Positions 35,257 through 42,931 of a stretch of 64,000 nt of DNA are shown here, piece by piece. The position numbers and the translations under genes are program-made. Position 1 is the first letter of the stretch; every line of letters starts with the position of its first letter. The stretch is from Cellulosimicrobium sp. ES-005 (GTDB lineage Bacteria; Actinomycetota; Actinomycetes; Actinomycetales; Cellulomonadaceae). The stretch spans positions 2,356,001-2,420,000 of the forward strand of contig NZ_CP159290.1 of NCBI RefSeq assembly GCF_040448685.1, read 5' to 3'. The notes under the pieces are model-generated. The model worked only from the letters and a program-made list of their open reading frames with translations. It was not told where the DNA came from and did no database searches.

Positions 35257-36185
35257 GCGTACGCCCCGCGCAGCACCTCGAGCGCGTGCGCGAGGTCGTC
35301 CGGGTACGCGCTCGTCAGCTCGAGCCACTGCCCGGTCGTCGGGTGCTCGAACCCGAGGCGCACGGCGTGGAGCCACTGTCGTGCCAGGGCGACGCGCGAG
35401 GCGAGCACCGGGTCGGCACCGTAGGTGAGGTCGCCGACGCACGGGTGGCGCAGCGCGGAGAAGTGCACGCGGATCTGGTGCGTGCGCCCGGTCTCGAGGT
35501 GCACCTCGACGAGCGACGCCGCGGGCAGCATCTCCAGGACCTCGTAGTGCGTGACCGACGGCTTGCCCTCGGCGGTGACGGCGAACTTCCAGTCGGCGCT
35601 GGGGTGGCGTCCGATGGGCGCGTCGATCGTCCCGGTGGTCGGCTCGGGGTGCCCCTGGACGAGCGCGTGGTAGACCTTCTCGACCGTGCGCTCCTTGAAG
35701 GCACGCTTGAGCGCCGTGTACGCGACCTCGCTCTTCGCGACGACCATGAGGCCCGAGGTCCCGACGTCGAGCCGGTGCACGATGCCCTGACGCTCGGCCG
35801 CGCCCGACGTGGAGATCCGGTAGCCCGCGGCGGCGAGCGCGCCGACGACGGTCGGGCCGGTCCAGCCGGGCGACGGGTGCGCGGCCACGCCCACGGGCTT
35901 GTCGACGACCACGACGTCGTCGTCGTCGTAGACGATGCCCATCCCCGGCACGGGCTCGGCGACGACCTCGACCGCCGCCGGGGCGGCGTCGGGCACGTCG
36001 ACCTCGAGCCACGCTCCCGGGACGAGCCGGTCGGACTTGCCGACCTCGCGGCCGTCGAGGCGGACCGCACCGTCCGCGGCGAGCTCCGCCGCCCGCGTGC
36101 GGGAGAGACCGAGGAGACGTGCCAGCCCGGCGTCGACCCGCTCGCCCGCGAGCCCGTCCGGGACCGGGAGGGAGCGCAGGCTCAC
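35253..36185 (-). CDS. rluD: RluA-family 23S rRNA pseudouridine synthase
   Basis: A 310-residue RluD-like enzyme. An S4 domain sits at about residues 15-75 ([20 protein letters not shown]). The catalytic Asp is in [18 protein letters not shown] near residue 140. The C-terminal motif [21 protein letters not shown] lies near 240. The GTG start is in a GTGA overlap with lspA, a pairing (lspA-rluD) found in many bacteria. Assignment to RluD over RluC rests on domain order and neighbour gene. Confidence 0.93.
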   Translation of the reverse strand: MSLRSLPVPDGLAGERVDAGLARLLGLSRTRAAELAADGAVRLDGREVGKSDRLVPGAWLEVDVPDAAPAAVEVVAEPVPGMGIVYDDDDVVVVDKPVGVAAHPSPGWTGPTVVGALAAAGYRISTSGAAERQGIVHRLDVGTSGLMVVAKSEVAYTALKRAFKERTVEKVYHALVQGHPEPTTGTIDAPIGRHPSADWKFAVTAEGKPSVTHYEVLEMLPAASLVEVHLETGRTHQIRVHFSALRHPCVGDLTYGADPVLASRVALARQWLHAVRLGFEHPTTGQWLELTSAYPDDLAHALEVLRGAYA

Positions 36186-36898
36186 CGCTCCTCCTCGCCC
36201 TCGGCGTGCACCGTCGTCGGGCCGGTCTCGGCCGCCGCCCCGGCGTCCGGCTCGGGCGCCTCGTCGCCACCGTGACGCGTCCCGTCCAGCCCGATGCCGA
36301 GGACCGAGAGCACGGCGATCATCACCGCGGCGGTCACGATCGCGATGTCCGCGACGTTGCCCACGAACCAGTTCGCGTAGGCGATGAAGTCGACGACGTG
36401 CCCGCGGGCGAAGCCCGGCTCGCGGAAGAACCGGTCCACGAGGTTCCCCAGCGCTCCGCCGAGCAGCAGCCCGAGGGCGACGGCCCACGCGCGGGAGCCG
36501 ATCCGGCTCACCATGCGCACGATGACGACCACCACGGCCACGACGACGATCGTCAGGACCCAGGTCATCCCCGTCGCGATGGAGAGCGCCGCACCGGGGT
36601 TGTAGATGAGCCGGAGCCCCAGCAGGGACCCGAGGAGCGGGATCGTGTCGTCGCCGACCGTGAGGCTGGACTCCGCCCACCACTTGGTGAGCTGGTCGAG
36701 CACCAGGACGAGTGCGGCGAGGACGACCGTCCAGACCACGAGGACGCGCCGCGGCCCGCGGCCGGGGGTGCCGGCCTCGGGACCGGACGGGACGCTGGTC
36801 TCGGTGCTCGTCTCGGTGCCGGTCTCGGTGCCGGGCGCACCGCCGGGATCGGGGGCGTCGGCGGGTTCGGTGGGCTCGGGGAGCGCGGAGGTGGACAT
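36182..36898 (-). CDS. lspA: Prolipoprotein signal peptidase (signal peptidase II)
   Basis: A 238-residue aspartyl protease of the membrane that cleaves lipoprotein signal peptides after lipid addition. Four helices are visible. The catalytic Asp residues are in [16 protein letters not shown] and in [17 protein letters not shown]. An unusual N-terminal ~50 residues (Thr/Glu/Pro-rich) and a C-terminal ~35 residues (acidic) flank the core, making it longer than the usual 160-200. ATG at 36898 has CAGACT eight bases before it; GTG at 36925 is an alternative. Its substrates in this window include the protease and Rieske lipoproteins. Confidence 0.93.
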   Translation of the reverse strand: MSTSALPEPTEPADAPDPGGAPGTETGTETSTETSVPSGPEAGTPGRGPRRVLVVWTVVLAALVLVLDQLTKWWAESSLTVGDDTIPLLGSLLGLRLIYNPGAALSIATGMTWVLTIVVVAVVVVIVRMVSRIGSRAWAVALGLLLGGALGNLVDRFFREPGFARGHVVDFIAYANWFVGNVADIAIVTAAVMIAVLSVLGIGLDGTRHGGDEAPEPDAGAAAETGPTTVHAEGEEER

Positions 36899-36968
36899 CG
36901 GCGGCAAGTCTGCCACGTCGGCCACGACCTCTGCGCGGGCCCCGCCCGACCGTCCGTGCGAGCGACGC

Positions 36969-37430
36969 TCAGCGCCGCTCGGCGCGCTGCTTCGCCTCGA
37001 CCGAGAGGTTCGCCCGCGGGAACGCCTGGAGACGTGCCTTCCCGATCGGCAGCCCGGTCTCCTCGCAGGTCGCGTACGTGCCCGCCGCGATGCGGTCGAG
37101 CGCGTGCGACGTCTGCGCGAGGAGGTCGCGCACGTTGTTGACGAGGGTCAGCTCCTGCTCCCGCTCCAGCGCGCTCGAGCCGGAGTCCGCCTGGTCGTCG
37201 CCCGCCCCGTCCCCGGAGTGGCGCAGGAGGTTCGAGAGCTCCTCGTCGGCGGAGGCGAGCTCCCCCTCCAGGCGCTCCTTCTCCGCGAGGAGCTCGGCGG
37301 CGAGCTCCTCGGCCTCCCGCAGGGTCCAGGGCTCCTCCCCGTCGCGCACGGGGAAGGACTTGACGTCCTTCGCGAGGTTCGGGAATCGGTCGCGCACGGC
37401 CGTGCGGGCCGCGGTGGTGAGCTTGGTCAT
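36969..37430 (-). CDS. TraR/DksA family protein with degenerate zinc finger
   Basis: A 153-residue protein with a coiled-coil N-terminal half (REAEELAAELLAEKERLEGE) and a DksA-like C-terminal finger TYATCEETGLPIGKARLQAF. Three of the four zinc Cys are absent: CxxC reads CEET and the second pair reads LSVE. It probably keeps the fold without zinc, as in several actinobacterial relatives. DksA proteins insert into the RNA polymerase secondary channel; that role here is inferred. GGAGG Shine-Dalgarno lies just upstream of the ATG. Confidence 0.85.
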   Translation of the reverse strand: MTKLTTAARTAVRDRFPNLAKDVKSFPVRDGEEPWTLREAEELAAELLAEKERLEGELASADEELSNLLRHSGDGAGDDQADSGSSALEREQELTLVNNVRDLLAQTSHALDRIAAGTYATCEETGLPIGKARLQAFPRANLSVEAKQRAERR

Positions 37431-37457
37431 GTCGCCCCTCCAAGTTCGAGTCACGCG

Positions 37458-37463
37458 AGAGTA
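37458..37463 (-). promoter_or_regulatory. Candidate -10 of the traR/dksA-like gene
   Basis: TACTCT on the minus strand lies 27 bases before the ATG, which also has a good Shine-Dalgarno. It abuts the left arm of the 16-bp inverted repeat (37467-37482). Confidence 0.4.
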
Positions 37464-37466
37464 GAC

Positions 37467-37545
37467 GCAGCGGCCGGTACGCACAACACACCACGCCGGG
37501 CCGCCGAGGCGGAAAGACGCAGGTGCGAGGCGTACCGGCCGCTGC
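37467..37545. repeat. 16-bp perfect inverted repeat between wag31 and the traR-like gene
   Basis: GCAGCGGCCGGTACGC at 37467-37482 is the exact reverse complement of 37530-37545. The 47-base spacer holds a second hairpin (CCGCC-GA-GGCGG, 37501-37512). In RNA this would be a branched structure 20 bases after the wag31 stop, possibly the end of the dcw transcript. In DNA it flanks the -35 region of the traR-like promoter, so a protein-binding role is equally possible. The repeated GACGCAGGTGC at 37516 and 37555 adds to the structure. Confidence 0.6.
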
Positions 37546-37564
37546 CGGACGGTCGACGCAGGTG

Positions 37565-38233
37565 CTAGATGCCGGGAGCGAGGTCGCTCGTCCGGCTCGC
37601 CCCGCCGACGTTGCTGCGCGGCGGGAGGGCGCTGCCCCGGTTGTCGAGGTCGCCCAGCAGGTTCTGCAGGTAGCTCTTGAGGCGCGTGCGGTAGTCGCGC
37701 TCGAAGATGCGCAGCTCGTCGATCTTGCGCTCGAGGAGCGAGCGCTCCTGCTCGAGCTGCGACAGCGTGCGGTGCGAGGTCTCCTCGGCCTCGCGCACGA
37801 TGCGCGTGCCCTCCTCCTTCGCCTCCGCGATGAGCCGGTCGCCCTCCTCCTGGCCCGAGCGCACGTAGTCGTCGTGCAGCTTCTGGGCGAGCTGGAGCAT
37901 GCCGGTCGCCGACTCGGGCTCCGCGCCGTTCTTCGCGACCACGGCCTGCGAGATCGGCGCGACCGGGGCGGGCTCCGGCTCGGGCGCCTTGGGCGCCTCG
38001 ACGACGGCGGGCTGCACCACGGCGCTGGACGCGTCGGCCCGGCTGAGCTCGGCGATACGACGCTCCGCGGCAGCGAGCTTCGACTTGAGGTCCTCGTTCT
38101 CCTCCTGCACGGAGTTGAGAGTCCTCACCACCTCGTCCAAGAAGTCGTCGACCTCTTCGACGTCGTACCCCTCGCGGAACTTCGTCGCCGAGAACTTCTT
38201 GTTCAGGATGTCCTCTGCAGTGAGCAGTGCCAT
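37565..38233 (-). CDS. wag31: Polar growth scaffold DivIVA/Wag31
   Basis: A 222-residue DivIVA protein that marks curved membrane at poles and septa and guides apical wall synthesis. The membrane-binding N-domain reads LTAEDILNKKFSATKFREGY near residue 5, followed by DVEEVDDFLDEVVRTL. Coiled coils occupy about residues 30-70 and 115-200. The linker between them is Ala/Pro/Glu-rich. AGGTGAACC provides the ribosome-binding site. It follows yggT and sepF at the distal end of the dcw cluster. Confidence 0.96.
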   Translation of the reverse strand: MALLTAEDILNKKFSATKFREGYDVEEVDDFLDEVVRTLNSVQEENEDLKSKLAAAERRIAELSRADASSAVVQPAVVEAPKAPEPEPAPVAPISQAVVAKNGAEPESATGMLQLAQKLHDDYVRSGQEEGDRLIAEAKEEGTRIVREAEETSHRTLSQLEQERSLLERKIDELRIFERDYRTRLKSYLQNLLGDLDNRGSALPPRSNVGGASRTSDLAPGI

Positions 38234-38291
38234 CGGTTCACCTCATAGCGTTTGCGTGTCGGTCCGGGCGACCTCGCGATCACCAGAGTCC

Positions 38292-38297
38292 AAAGTA
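38292..38297 (-). promoter_or_regulatory. Candidate wag31 promoter -10
   Basis: TACTTT on the minus strand lies about 60 bases before the wag31 ATG in a 226-base gap from yggT. This suggests wag31 has a transcript of its own in addition to any readthrough. No clear -35 was seen. Confidence 0.35.
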
Positions 38298-38459
38298 GCG
38301 GAGATTGCCCGTGGGAGCCGGGAGCGGTCGTGCGTTCGCGCGCCGCGCGCCCGTGTGGATGACGTGACGGTGTGGCGTCGGGCCGGTCGCGGTCGGGGCG
38401 AACCGGACGTAGCACACCTCGGTGGTCCGCCCGCAGCGGACCTCCGCGTGACGTGCGTC

Positions 38460-38750
38460 TCAGAGCGACGACACGATCTGCGCCGCGATCGTCACCGCGA
38501 AGAAGAGGATGATGAACGCCAGGTCGAGGCGCACCTGCCCCAACGAGAGCGGCGGGACGAGACGGCGCAGCGCGCGCAGCGGCGGGTCCGTCGCCGAGTA
38601 GATCACCTCGGCGAGCACGAGCATCACGCCTCGCGGTCGCCAGTCGCGCGCGAAGAACTGCACCCAGTCGAACACGAGCCGACCGATGAGCAGCAGCAGG
38701 TAGAGCCAGAGCAGGAATCCGACGATCCCTGTGATGAGGTCCCAGATCAC
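38460..38750 (-). CDS. yggT: YggT family membrane protein
   Basis: A 96-residue protein with two YggT-type membrane helices: LITGIVGFLLWLYLLLLIGRL near residue 5 and FIILFFAVTIAAQIVSSL at the C-terminus. The intervening loop contains the family motif SATDPPLRALRRLVPPLSLG. YggT proteins are linked to osmotic tolerance and to division-site membrane organisation. GTG start six bases after CACAGT may be leaderless. Context (sepF-yggT-wag31) is the standard one. Confidence 0.93.
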   Translation of the reverse strand: MIWDLITGIVGFLLWLYLLLLIGRLVFDWVQFFARDWRPRGVMLVLAEVIYSATDPPLRALRRLVPPLSLGQVRLDLAFIILFFAVTIAAQIVSSL

Positions 38751-38756
38751 GGGTCA

Positions 38757-38762
38757 ACTGTG
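38757..38762 (-). promoter_or_regulatory. Candidate -10 of yggT
   Basis: CACAGT on the minus strand, six bases before the GTG at 38750, with no Shine-Dalgarno. The hexamer is a weak match to TANNNT, so this is less certain than the other leaderless promoters. Confidence 0.3.
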
Positions 38763-38822
38763 CCAGACGCACGTCGCGCGGCCGGGCACGGGACACGCGG
38801 GCCGCGAGGCGGACAGCAGGAG

Positions 38823-38852
38823 AGGGACGGACGTGTCGCCACGTCCGTCCCT
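38823..38852 (-). terminator. sepF terminator hairpin
   Basis: A perfect 13-bp stem (38823-38835 with 38840-38852) with a four-base loop, about 55 bases after the sepF stop and 60 bases before the yggT promoter. There is no U-tract. Confidence 0.65.
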
Positions 38853-38907
38853 CCGTGCGCCGTACGCGGGGCGCGTGCTCGGCGGGCGCTGCGCGCCCCG
38901 CACGCCG

Positions 38908-39393
38908 TCAACTCTGGTTGTAGAACCCGGCGCGCCCGGGGGCCGGCGCCGCGGCCTGCTCCTCGCCGGTGATCTCCACGTGCTCGGGCGAGAGCAGGAA
39001 CACCTTGTTCGTGACACGCTCGATGGCGCCGTGGAGCCCGAAGATGAGTCCGGCGGAGAAGTCGACCAGGCGCTTCGCGTCCGCGTCGTCCATGTCCGAC
39101 AGGTTCATGATCACGGGCGTCCCTCCGCGGAACGCCTCCCCGATCACGCGCGCGTCGTTGTACGACCGCGGGTGGACCGTCGTGATCCGGCGCAGCTCGG
39201 CGGCCGACATGCTCGTCTGCGGCACCTCGCGCGGTCCGAGCGCGCGGTGCAGCGGCGTCACCTGGGCCTGGTAGTCGTGCGACACGTCCGCCCCCGTCTC
39301 GTCGAGCTCGTCGACGTACTCGTCCTGCTCGTCCTCGCCGCGATCATCAGCGAGGCCCAGATACAGCATGGTCTTGCGCAGCGCTCCCGCCAT
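38908..39393 (-). CDS. sepF: Cell division protein SepF
   Basis: A 161-residue SepF. The N-terminal amphipathic membrane anchor is [17 protein letters not shown], then an acidic linker, then the FtsZ-binding core ([20 protein letters not shown] near residue 75, followed by [20 protein letters not shown]). In actinobacteria lacking ftsA, SepF is the main Z-ring membrane tether, and no ftsA is present here. Its conserved C-terminus ends [15 protein letters not shown] plus a short tail. A Shine-Dalgarno GGAG lies 11 bases upstream. Confidence 0.95.
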   Translation of the reverse strand: MAGALRKTMLYLGLADDRGEDEQDEYVDELDETGADVSHDYQAQVTPLHRALGPREVPQTSMSAAELRRITTVHPRSYNDARVIGEAFRGGTPVIMNLSDMDDADAKRLVDFSAGLIFGLHGAIERVTNKVFLLSPEHVEITGEEQAAAPAPGRAGFYNQS

Positions 39394-39533
39394 GGGCCTT
39401 GCTCCGTCCTCGATCGATCCGTCGGTCCACCGGCCGTCGGACCGGTGCGTTCACGCTAACCGAGGGCGTCGGACGATCACGGGACGACACGCCCGTCGTC
39501 CTCAACCTCACCCGGAGGTCGAGGCCGGGGGTG

Positions 39534-40346
39534 TCACGCGCCGGAGAGCGTGACCAGTCCGGCGAAGCGACCCGTCGTCGTCCCGCCGCGCGCCGCGCGC
39601 CGGTGCGAGAAGAACCGGTCGTCCTCGATCGTGCACGCGTCGACGTGCACGACGTCCTCGACCCCGGCGGCGACGAGGTCGGCCACCACGCCGGCCGGCA
39701 GGTCGAGCGCCGGGGTGCCCCACGACGTCGTGGACCGCGTGGCCGGCCGCGCGAGCGCGACGTCGTCGCGCATCGTCGCGGGGACCTCGTAGCACCGGCC
39801 GCACGCGCTCGGCCCGACGGCGGCCCGGACGTTCCGGGTCCGGGCGCCCGCCGCGCGCATCGCCTCGAGGACCGCCGGGACGACGCCGTGCGCGAGCCCG
39901 CGCCGTCCCGCGTGGGCGACCCCGACGACACCCGCGTCGGCGTCCGCGAGGAGGACGGGCACGCAGTCGGCCACGAGCACGCCGAGCCCCACGCCCGGGG
40001 CGGTCGCGACGATCGCGTCGGCCTCGCCCACCGAGTCCACGGGCGCACCGGCCGCGTCCCGGGGCGGCGAGCCGAGCCGCACGACGTCCGTGCCGTGCAC
40101 CTGGGAGGAGAAGGCGACCGGAGCCCCGAGCCACGCGGACGCGCGCGCACGGTTGCTCCGGACGCGCGTCGCGTCGTCGGTCACGTTGAGGCCGAGGTTG
40201 AGCGAGTCCCAGGGCGCCGGCGAGACACCGCCCGTGCGGGTCGTGAACCCGGCGCGCACGCCGGGACCGAGGTCGACAGCGAGCACGACGGGAGGGGCGG
40301 CGTCGAGGACGCCGCCCCTCCCGTCGGACGCAGGTCGGGTGCTCAT
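39534..40346 (-). CDS. pgeF: PgeF/YfiH multicopper-type purine nucleoside phosphorylase/laccase-like protein
   Basis: A 270-residue YfiH (YlmD) protein. Metal-binding His/Cys motifs are present: SSQVHGTDVVRLG near residue 82, VADCVPVLLAD near 125, and VAHAGRRGLAHGVV near 143. The family was called polyphenol oxidase/laccase and later linked to purine nucleoside phosphorylase activity and to editing of muropeptide precursors. The ATG at 40346 lacks a Shine-Dalgarno, and codons 8-20 form an 18-bp hairpin that looks like a terminator of ftsZ. GTG at 40286, giving a start MLAVDLGPGVRAGF close to the family core, may be the true start. Confidence 0.87.
   Translation of the reverse strand: MSTRPASDGRGGVLDAAPPVVLAVDLGPGVRAGFTTRTGGVSPAPWDSLNLGLNVTDDATRVRSNRARASAWLGAPVAFSSQVHGTDVVRLGSPPRDAAGAPVDSVGEADAIVATAPGVGLGVLVADCVPVLLADADAGVVGVAHAGRRGLAHGVVPAVLEAMRAAGARTRNVRAAVGPSACGRCYEVPATMRDDVALARPATRSTTSWGTPALDLPAGVVADLVAAGVEDVVHVDACTIEDDRFFSHRRAARGGTTTGRFAGLVTLSGA
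40287..40325 (-). terminator. 18-bp perfect hairpin after ftsZ, inside the 5' end of pgeF
   Basis: GACGGGAGGGGCGGCGTC (40287-40304) and its exact reverse complement (40308-40325) flank a three-base loop. It begins 48 bases after the ftsZ stop. It is the longest perfect hairpin seen in the window and resembles the terminators after katA and the SDR gene. If it terminates, pgeF depends on readthrough or starts downstream of it. Confidence 0.55.
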
Positions 40347-40373
40347 CGGGTCCGGTCCCGGGTCAGCACCGGG

Positions 40374-41717
40374 TCACTTGAGGAAGTCGGGGACGTCGAG
40401 CTCCTCGACCTTGCGGCGCGCGGGCTCCTCGTCGAAGATCCGCGGCGGCACCTCGACGCCCGCGTTCTGGCCGCCCGGCACGGCGTCGGCGTTCTGGTTC
40501 GCCGCGTCGCCCGAGCCGACCACGGTGAACGTCGGGGCGGGCGACGGCTCGACGGGGACCGGGCCCGAGCCGCCGTCGAGCGTGACGGGCACGTCGTCGG
40601 CCTCCGGCTGGATCGGCACCACCGGACGGGGCAGCGTGTGGGCGCCCGTCGTCGGCGCCGGCGCCGGCGGCACCGGGCGCGCCGCCGGGACGGCCGGGAT
40701 CGCGCTCGTCGCCGGGCGCTGCGCCCCGGCCACCTGGCCGAGCGCGCGGGCGTCGCCACGGACCTGCGGCGCACCGCCGTCGAAGCCCGCGGCGATCACG
40801 GTGACGCGCACCTCGTCGCCCAGCGCGTCGTCGATCACCGCGCCGAAGATGATGTTGGCCTCGGTGTGAGCGGCCTCGTGGACGAGACGCGCCGCCTCGT
40901 TGATCTCGAAGAGCCCGAGGTCGGAGCCACCCTGGATCGACAGGAGGACGCCGTGCGCGCCGTCGATGCTGGCCTCCAGGAGCGGCGACGAGATCGCCAT
41001 CTCGGCGGCCTGGACGGCGCGGTCGTCGCCTCGCGCGTTGCCGATGCCCATGAGGGCGCTGCCCGCCCCCTGCATGACCGACTTCACGTCGGCGAAGTCG
41101 AGGTTGATGAGGCCCGGCGTCGTGATGAGGTCCGTGATGCCCTGCACGCCGGAGAGCAGCACCTGGTCCGCCTGGTGGAAGGCCTGGAGCGCGCTGACGT
41201 TGCGGTCGGACATCGACAGGAGGCGGTCGTTGGGGATGACGATGAGGGTGTCGACCTCGTTGCGCAGGTTCTCGATGCCCTGGTCGGCCTGGACCGAGCG
41301 ACGACGACCCTCGAACGTGAACGGGCGGGTCACGACACCGACGGTGAGCGCGCCGAGCGAGCGAGCGATCCGCGCGACGACGGGCGCGCCGCCCGTGCCG
41401 GTGCCGCCGCCCTCGCCCGCGGTGACGAAGACCATGTCCGCGCCGCGCAGCACGTCCTCGATCTCCTCGGCGTGGTCCTCGGCGGCCTTCTTGCCCACCT
41501 CGGGGTCCGCGCCGGCACCGAGCCCGCGCGTCAGCTCGCGGCCGACGTCGAGCTTGACGTCGGCGTCCGACATGAGGAGCGCCTGCGCGTCCGTGTTGAT
41601 GGCGATGAACTCGACGCCCTTGAGGCCGACCTCGATCATCCGGTTGACGGCGTTCACGCCCCCACCGCCGATGCCGACCACCTTGATCACTGCTAGGTAG
41701 TTCTGCGGAGTTGCCAC
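40374..41717 (-). CDS. ftsZ: Cell division GTPase FtsZ
   Basis: A 447-residue tubulin homologue forming the Z ring. The N-terminus has [20 protein letters not shown]. The GTP-binding signature [17 protein letters not shown] lies near residue 100, and the T7 catalytic loop [11 protein letters not shown] near 204. The C-terminal variable linker (about residues 320-430) is Pro/Ala-rich, and the conserved terminal peptide [10 protein letters not shown], which binds SepF and other partners, is intact. GTG start with GAGAGG eight bases upstream. The 160-base gap before ftsQ and its A/T-rich patch suggest a promoter of its own. Confidence 0.98.
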   Translation of the reverse strand: MATPQNYLAVIKVVGIGGGGVNAVNRMIEVGLKGVEFIAINTDAQALLMSDADVKLDVGRELTRGLGAGADPEVGKKAAEDHAEEIEDVLRGADMVFVTAGEGGGTGTGGAPVVARIARSLGALTVGVVTRPFTFEGRRRSVQADQGIENLRNEVDTLIVIPNDRLLSMSDRNVSALQAFHQADQVLLSGVQGITDLITTPGLINLDFADVKSVMQGAGSALMGIGNARGDDRAVQAAEMAISSPLLEASIDGAHGVLLSIQGGSDLGLFEINEAARLVHEAAHTEANIIFGAVIDDALGDEVRVTVIAAGFDGGAPQVRGDARALGQVAGAQRPATSAIPAVPAARPVPPAPAPTTGAHTLPRPVVPIQPEADDVPVTLDGGSGPVPVEPSPAPTFTVVGSGDAANQNADAVPGGQNAGVEVPPRIFDEEPARRKVEELDVPDFLK

Positions 41718-41752
41718 GTCAATGCCTCTCGATCGGTCAGCCCTGAACCTTC

Positions 41753-41773
41753 ACCCTCAACTAGAGGGTTATA
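41753..41773 (-). promoter_or_regulatory. Candidate ftsZ promoter element with inverted repeat
   Basis: TATAAC (41773-41768) is the most A/T-rich spot in the gap and could be a -10. It abuts and overlaps by two bases ACCCTC-N5-GAGGGT (41753-41769), a 6-bp inverted repeat that could be an operator or small hairpin at the start of the message. The leader would be about 45 bases long. Confidence 0.4.
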
Positions 41774-41878
41774 GTTATGTCAGGTCGTTCATGGGTCGAC
41801 CGTAGGTGTCGACGTGCCCATCATCAACGACCGCCTCGCGCGTGTCGGGTATCGCCGTGCACGGCGCTCCCGTGCTGC

Positions 41879-42931
41879 TCACCGCGTCACCGGCATCGTG
41901 GGTGCCGAGACGTCGTAGAGCGTCACGCCCGCGTTCTCGGGGACCGCGCGCAGCGTCTGCAGGACGCGGACCTTGAGCGCCGCCTCCTCCGCGCTCCCCC
42001 ACTCCACCACCACGCCGTCCCGCAGCGTCATCCGGACCGCGTCGCGCGTCGGGGCCGACACCTCGGCGACCTGCGCGTGGAGGTCGGCCGGCAGCGCGTT
42101 GAGGAGCACGAGCGCCGCGTCGAGCGCCTTGGCGCCACGGTCGTCGAGCGGGGCGTCGATCTCCGGCAGCCCCTCCGGGACGGCGGGGTCGGTGCGCACC
42201 TGCACGCCGTCCGCGTCGAGCAGCGCGAACCCGCCGTCCACCGGGACCGCGACCACCGGCTCGCGCGACTCGAGCAGCACGGTCAGCCCGGCCGGCCAGG
42301 CGCGGCGGATCTCGACGTCGCGGACGCCGTTGAGGGCCAGGACCCGCTCGCGCAGCGCGACCGTGTCGAGCCGCGGCAGCGGCACCCCGGCGGACTCCGC
42401 GACCACGGCCTCGACCTGGGCCGGGTCGATCACCGTGCCCTCTCCCGAGATCGTCACGTCCTCCGGGTCCAGCCCGAGCACCGACGAGAAGAACGCGACC
42501 CACACGAGCGCGGCCACCACGAGCGCACCCGAGACCCACCCGAGCACGCGCGTGCGCACGCGGTGCCGGCGCATCGCGTCGCGCTCGGCCAGCCGCTCGG
42601 CCATCCCGTGCGACACGACGCCGACCGGGGCGGTCGGCGTCCCGCGCGGGGCGGTCGGCGTCCTCGCGGAACCCCGCGGCCGCCCTCGGACGCTCTGCGG
42701 ACCCGTCGCGGGCCCGCTCGCCCGGGGGCGCTCGGTGGTCGACGGCACGAGCTCGCGCCCGGCGGAGGTCACGCGGCGGACGGGCCGTGTGGGCGTCTCC
42801 TCGGCCGGCGCCCGGGTGACCGGCTTCGGCGTCCCCGACCGTGCCGGGGACGCGGGCCGCGCGGCGCTCGCCCCCGCGCCCGACCGGTCCGGTCGGGGTG
42901 CGGCGGGTCGGGGCCGGGGCGGCGGGCGCAT
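41879..42931 (-). CDS. ftsQ: Division protein FtsQ/DivIB
   Basis: A 350-residue protein. The cytoplasmic N-terminus of about 130 residues is Pro/Arg-rich and longer than usual. One membrane helix (VLGWVSGALVVAALVWVAFF) sits near 132-151. The POTRA domain follows (DVTISGEGTVIDPAQVEAVV), then the FtsQ beta domain (NGVRDVEIRRAWPAGLTVLL, LPEIDAPLDDRGAKALDAAL). It bridges the divisome to FtsL/FtsI. Its ATG overlaps the murC stop (ATGA). Confidence 0.95.
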   Translation of the reverse strand: MRPPPRPRPAAPRPDRSGAGASAARPASPARSGTPKPVTRAPAEETPTRPVRRVTSAGRELVPSTTERPRASGPATGPQSVRGRPRGSARTPTAPRGTPTAPVGVVSHGMAERLAERDAMRRHRVRTRVLGWVSGALVVAALVWVAFFSSVLGLDPEDVTISGEGTVIDPAQVEAVVAESAGVPLPRLDTVALRERVLALNGVRDVEIRRAWPAGLTVLLESREPVVAVPVDGGFALLDADGVQVRTDPAVPEGLPEIDAPLDDRGAKALDAALVLLNALPADLHAQVAEVSAPTRDAVRMTLRDGVVVEWGSAEEAALKVRVLQTLRAVPENAGVTLYDVSAPTMPVTR

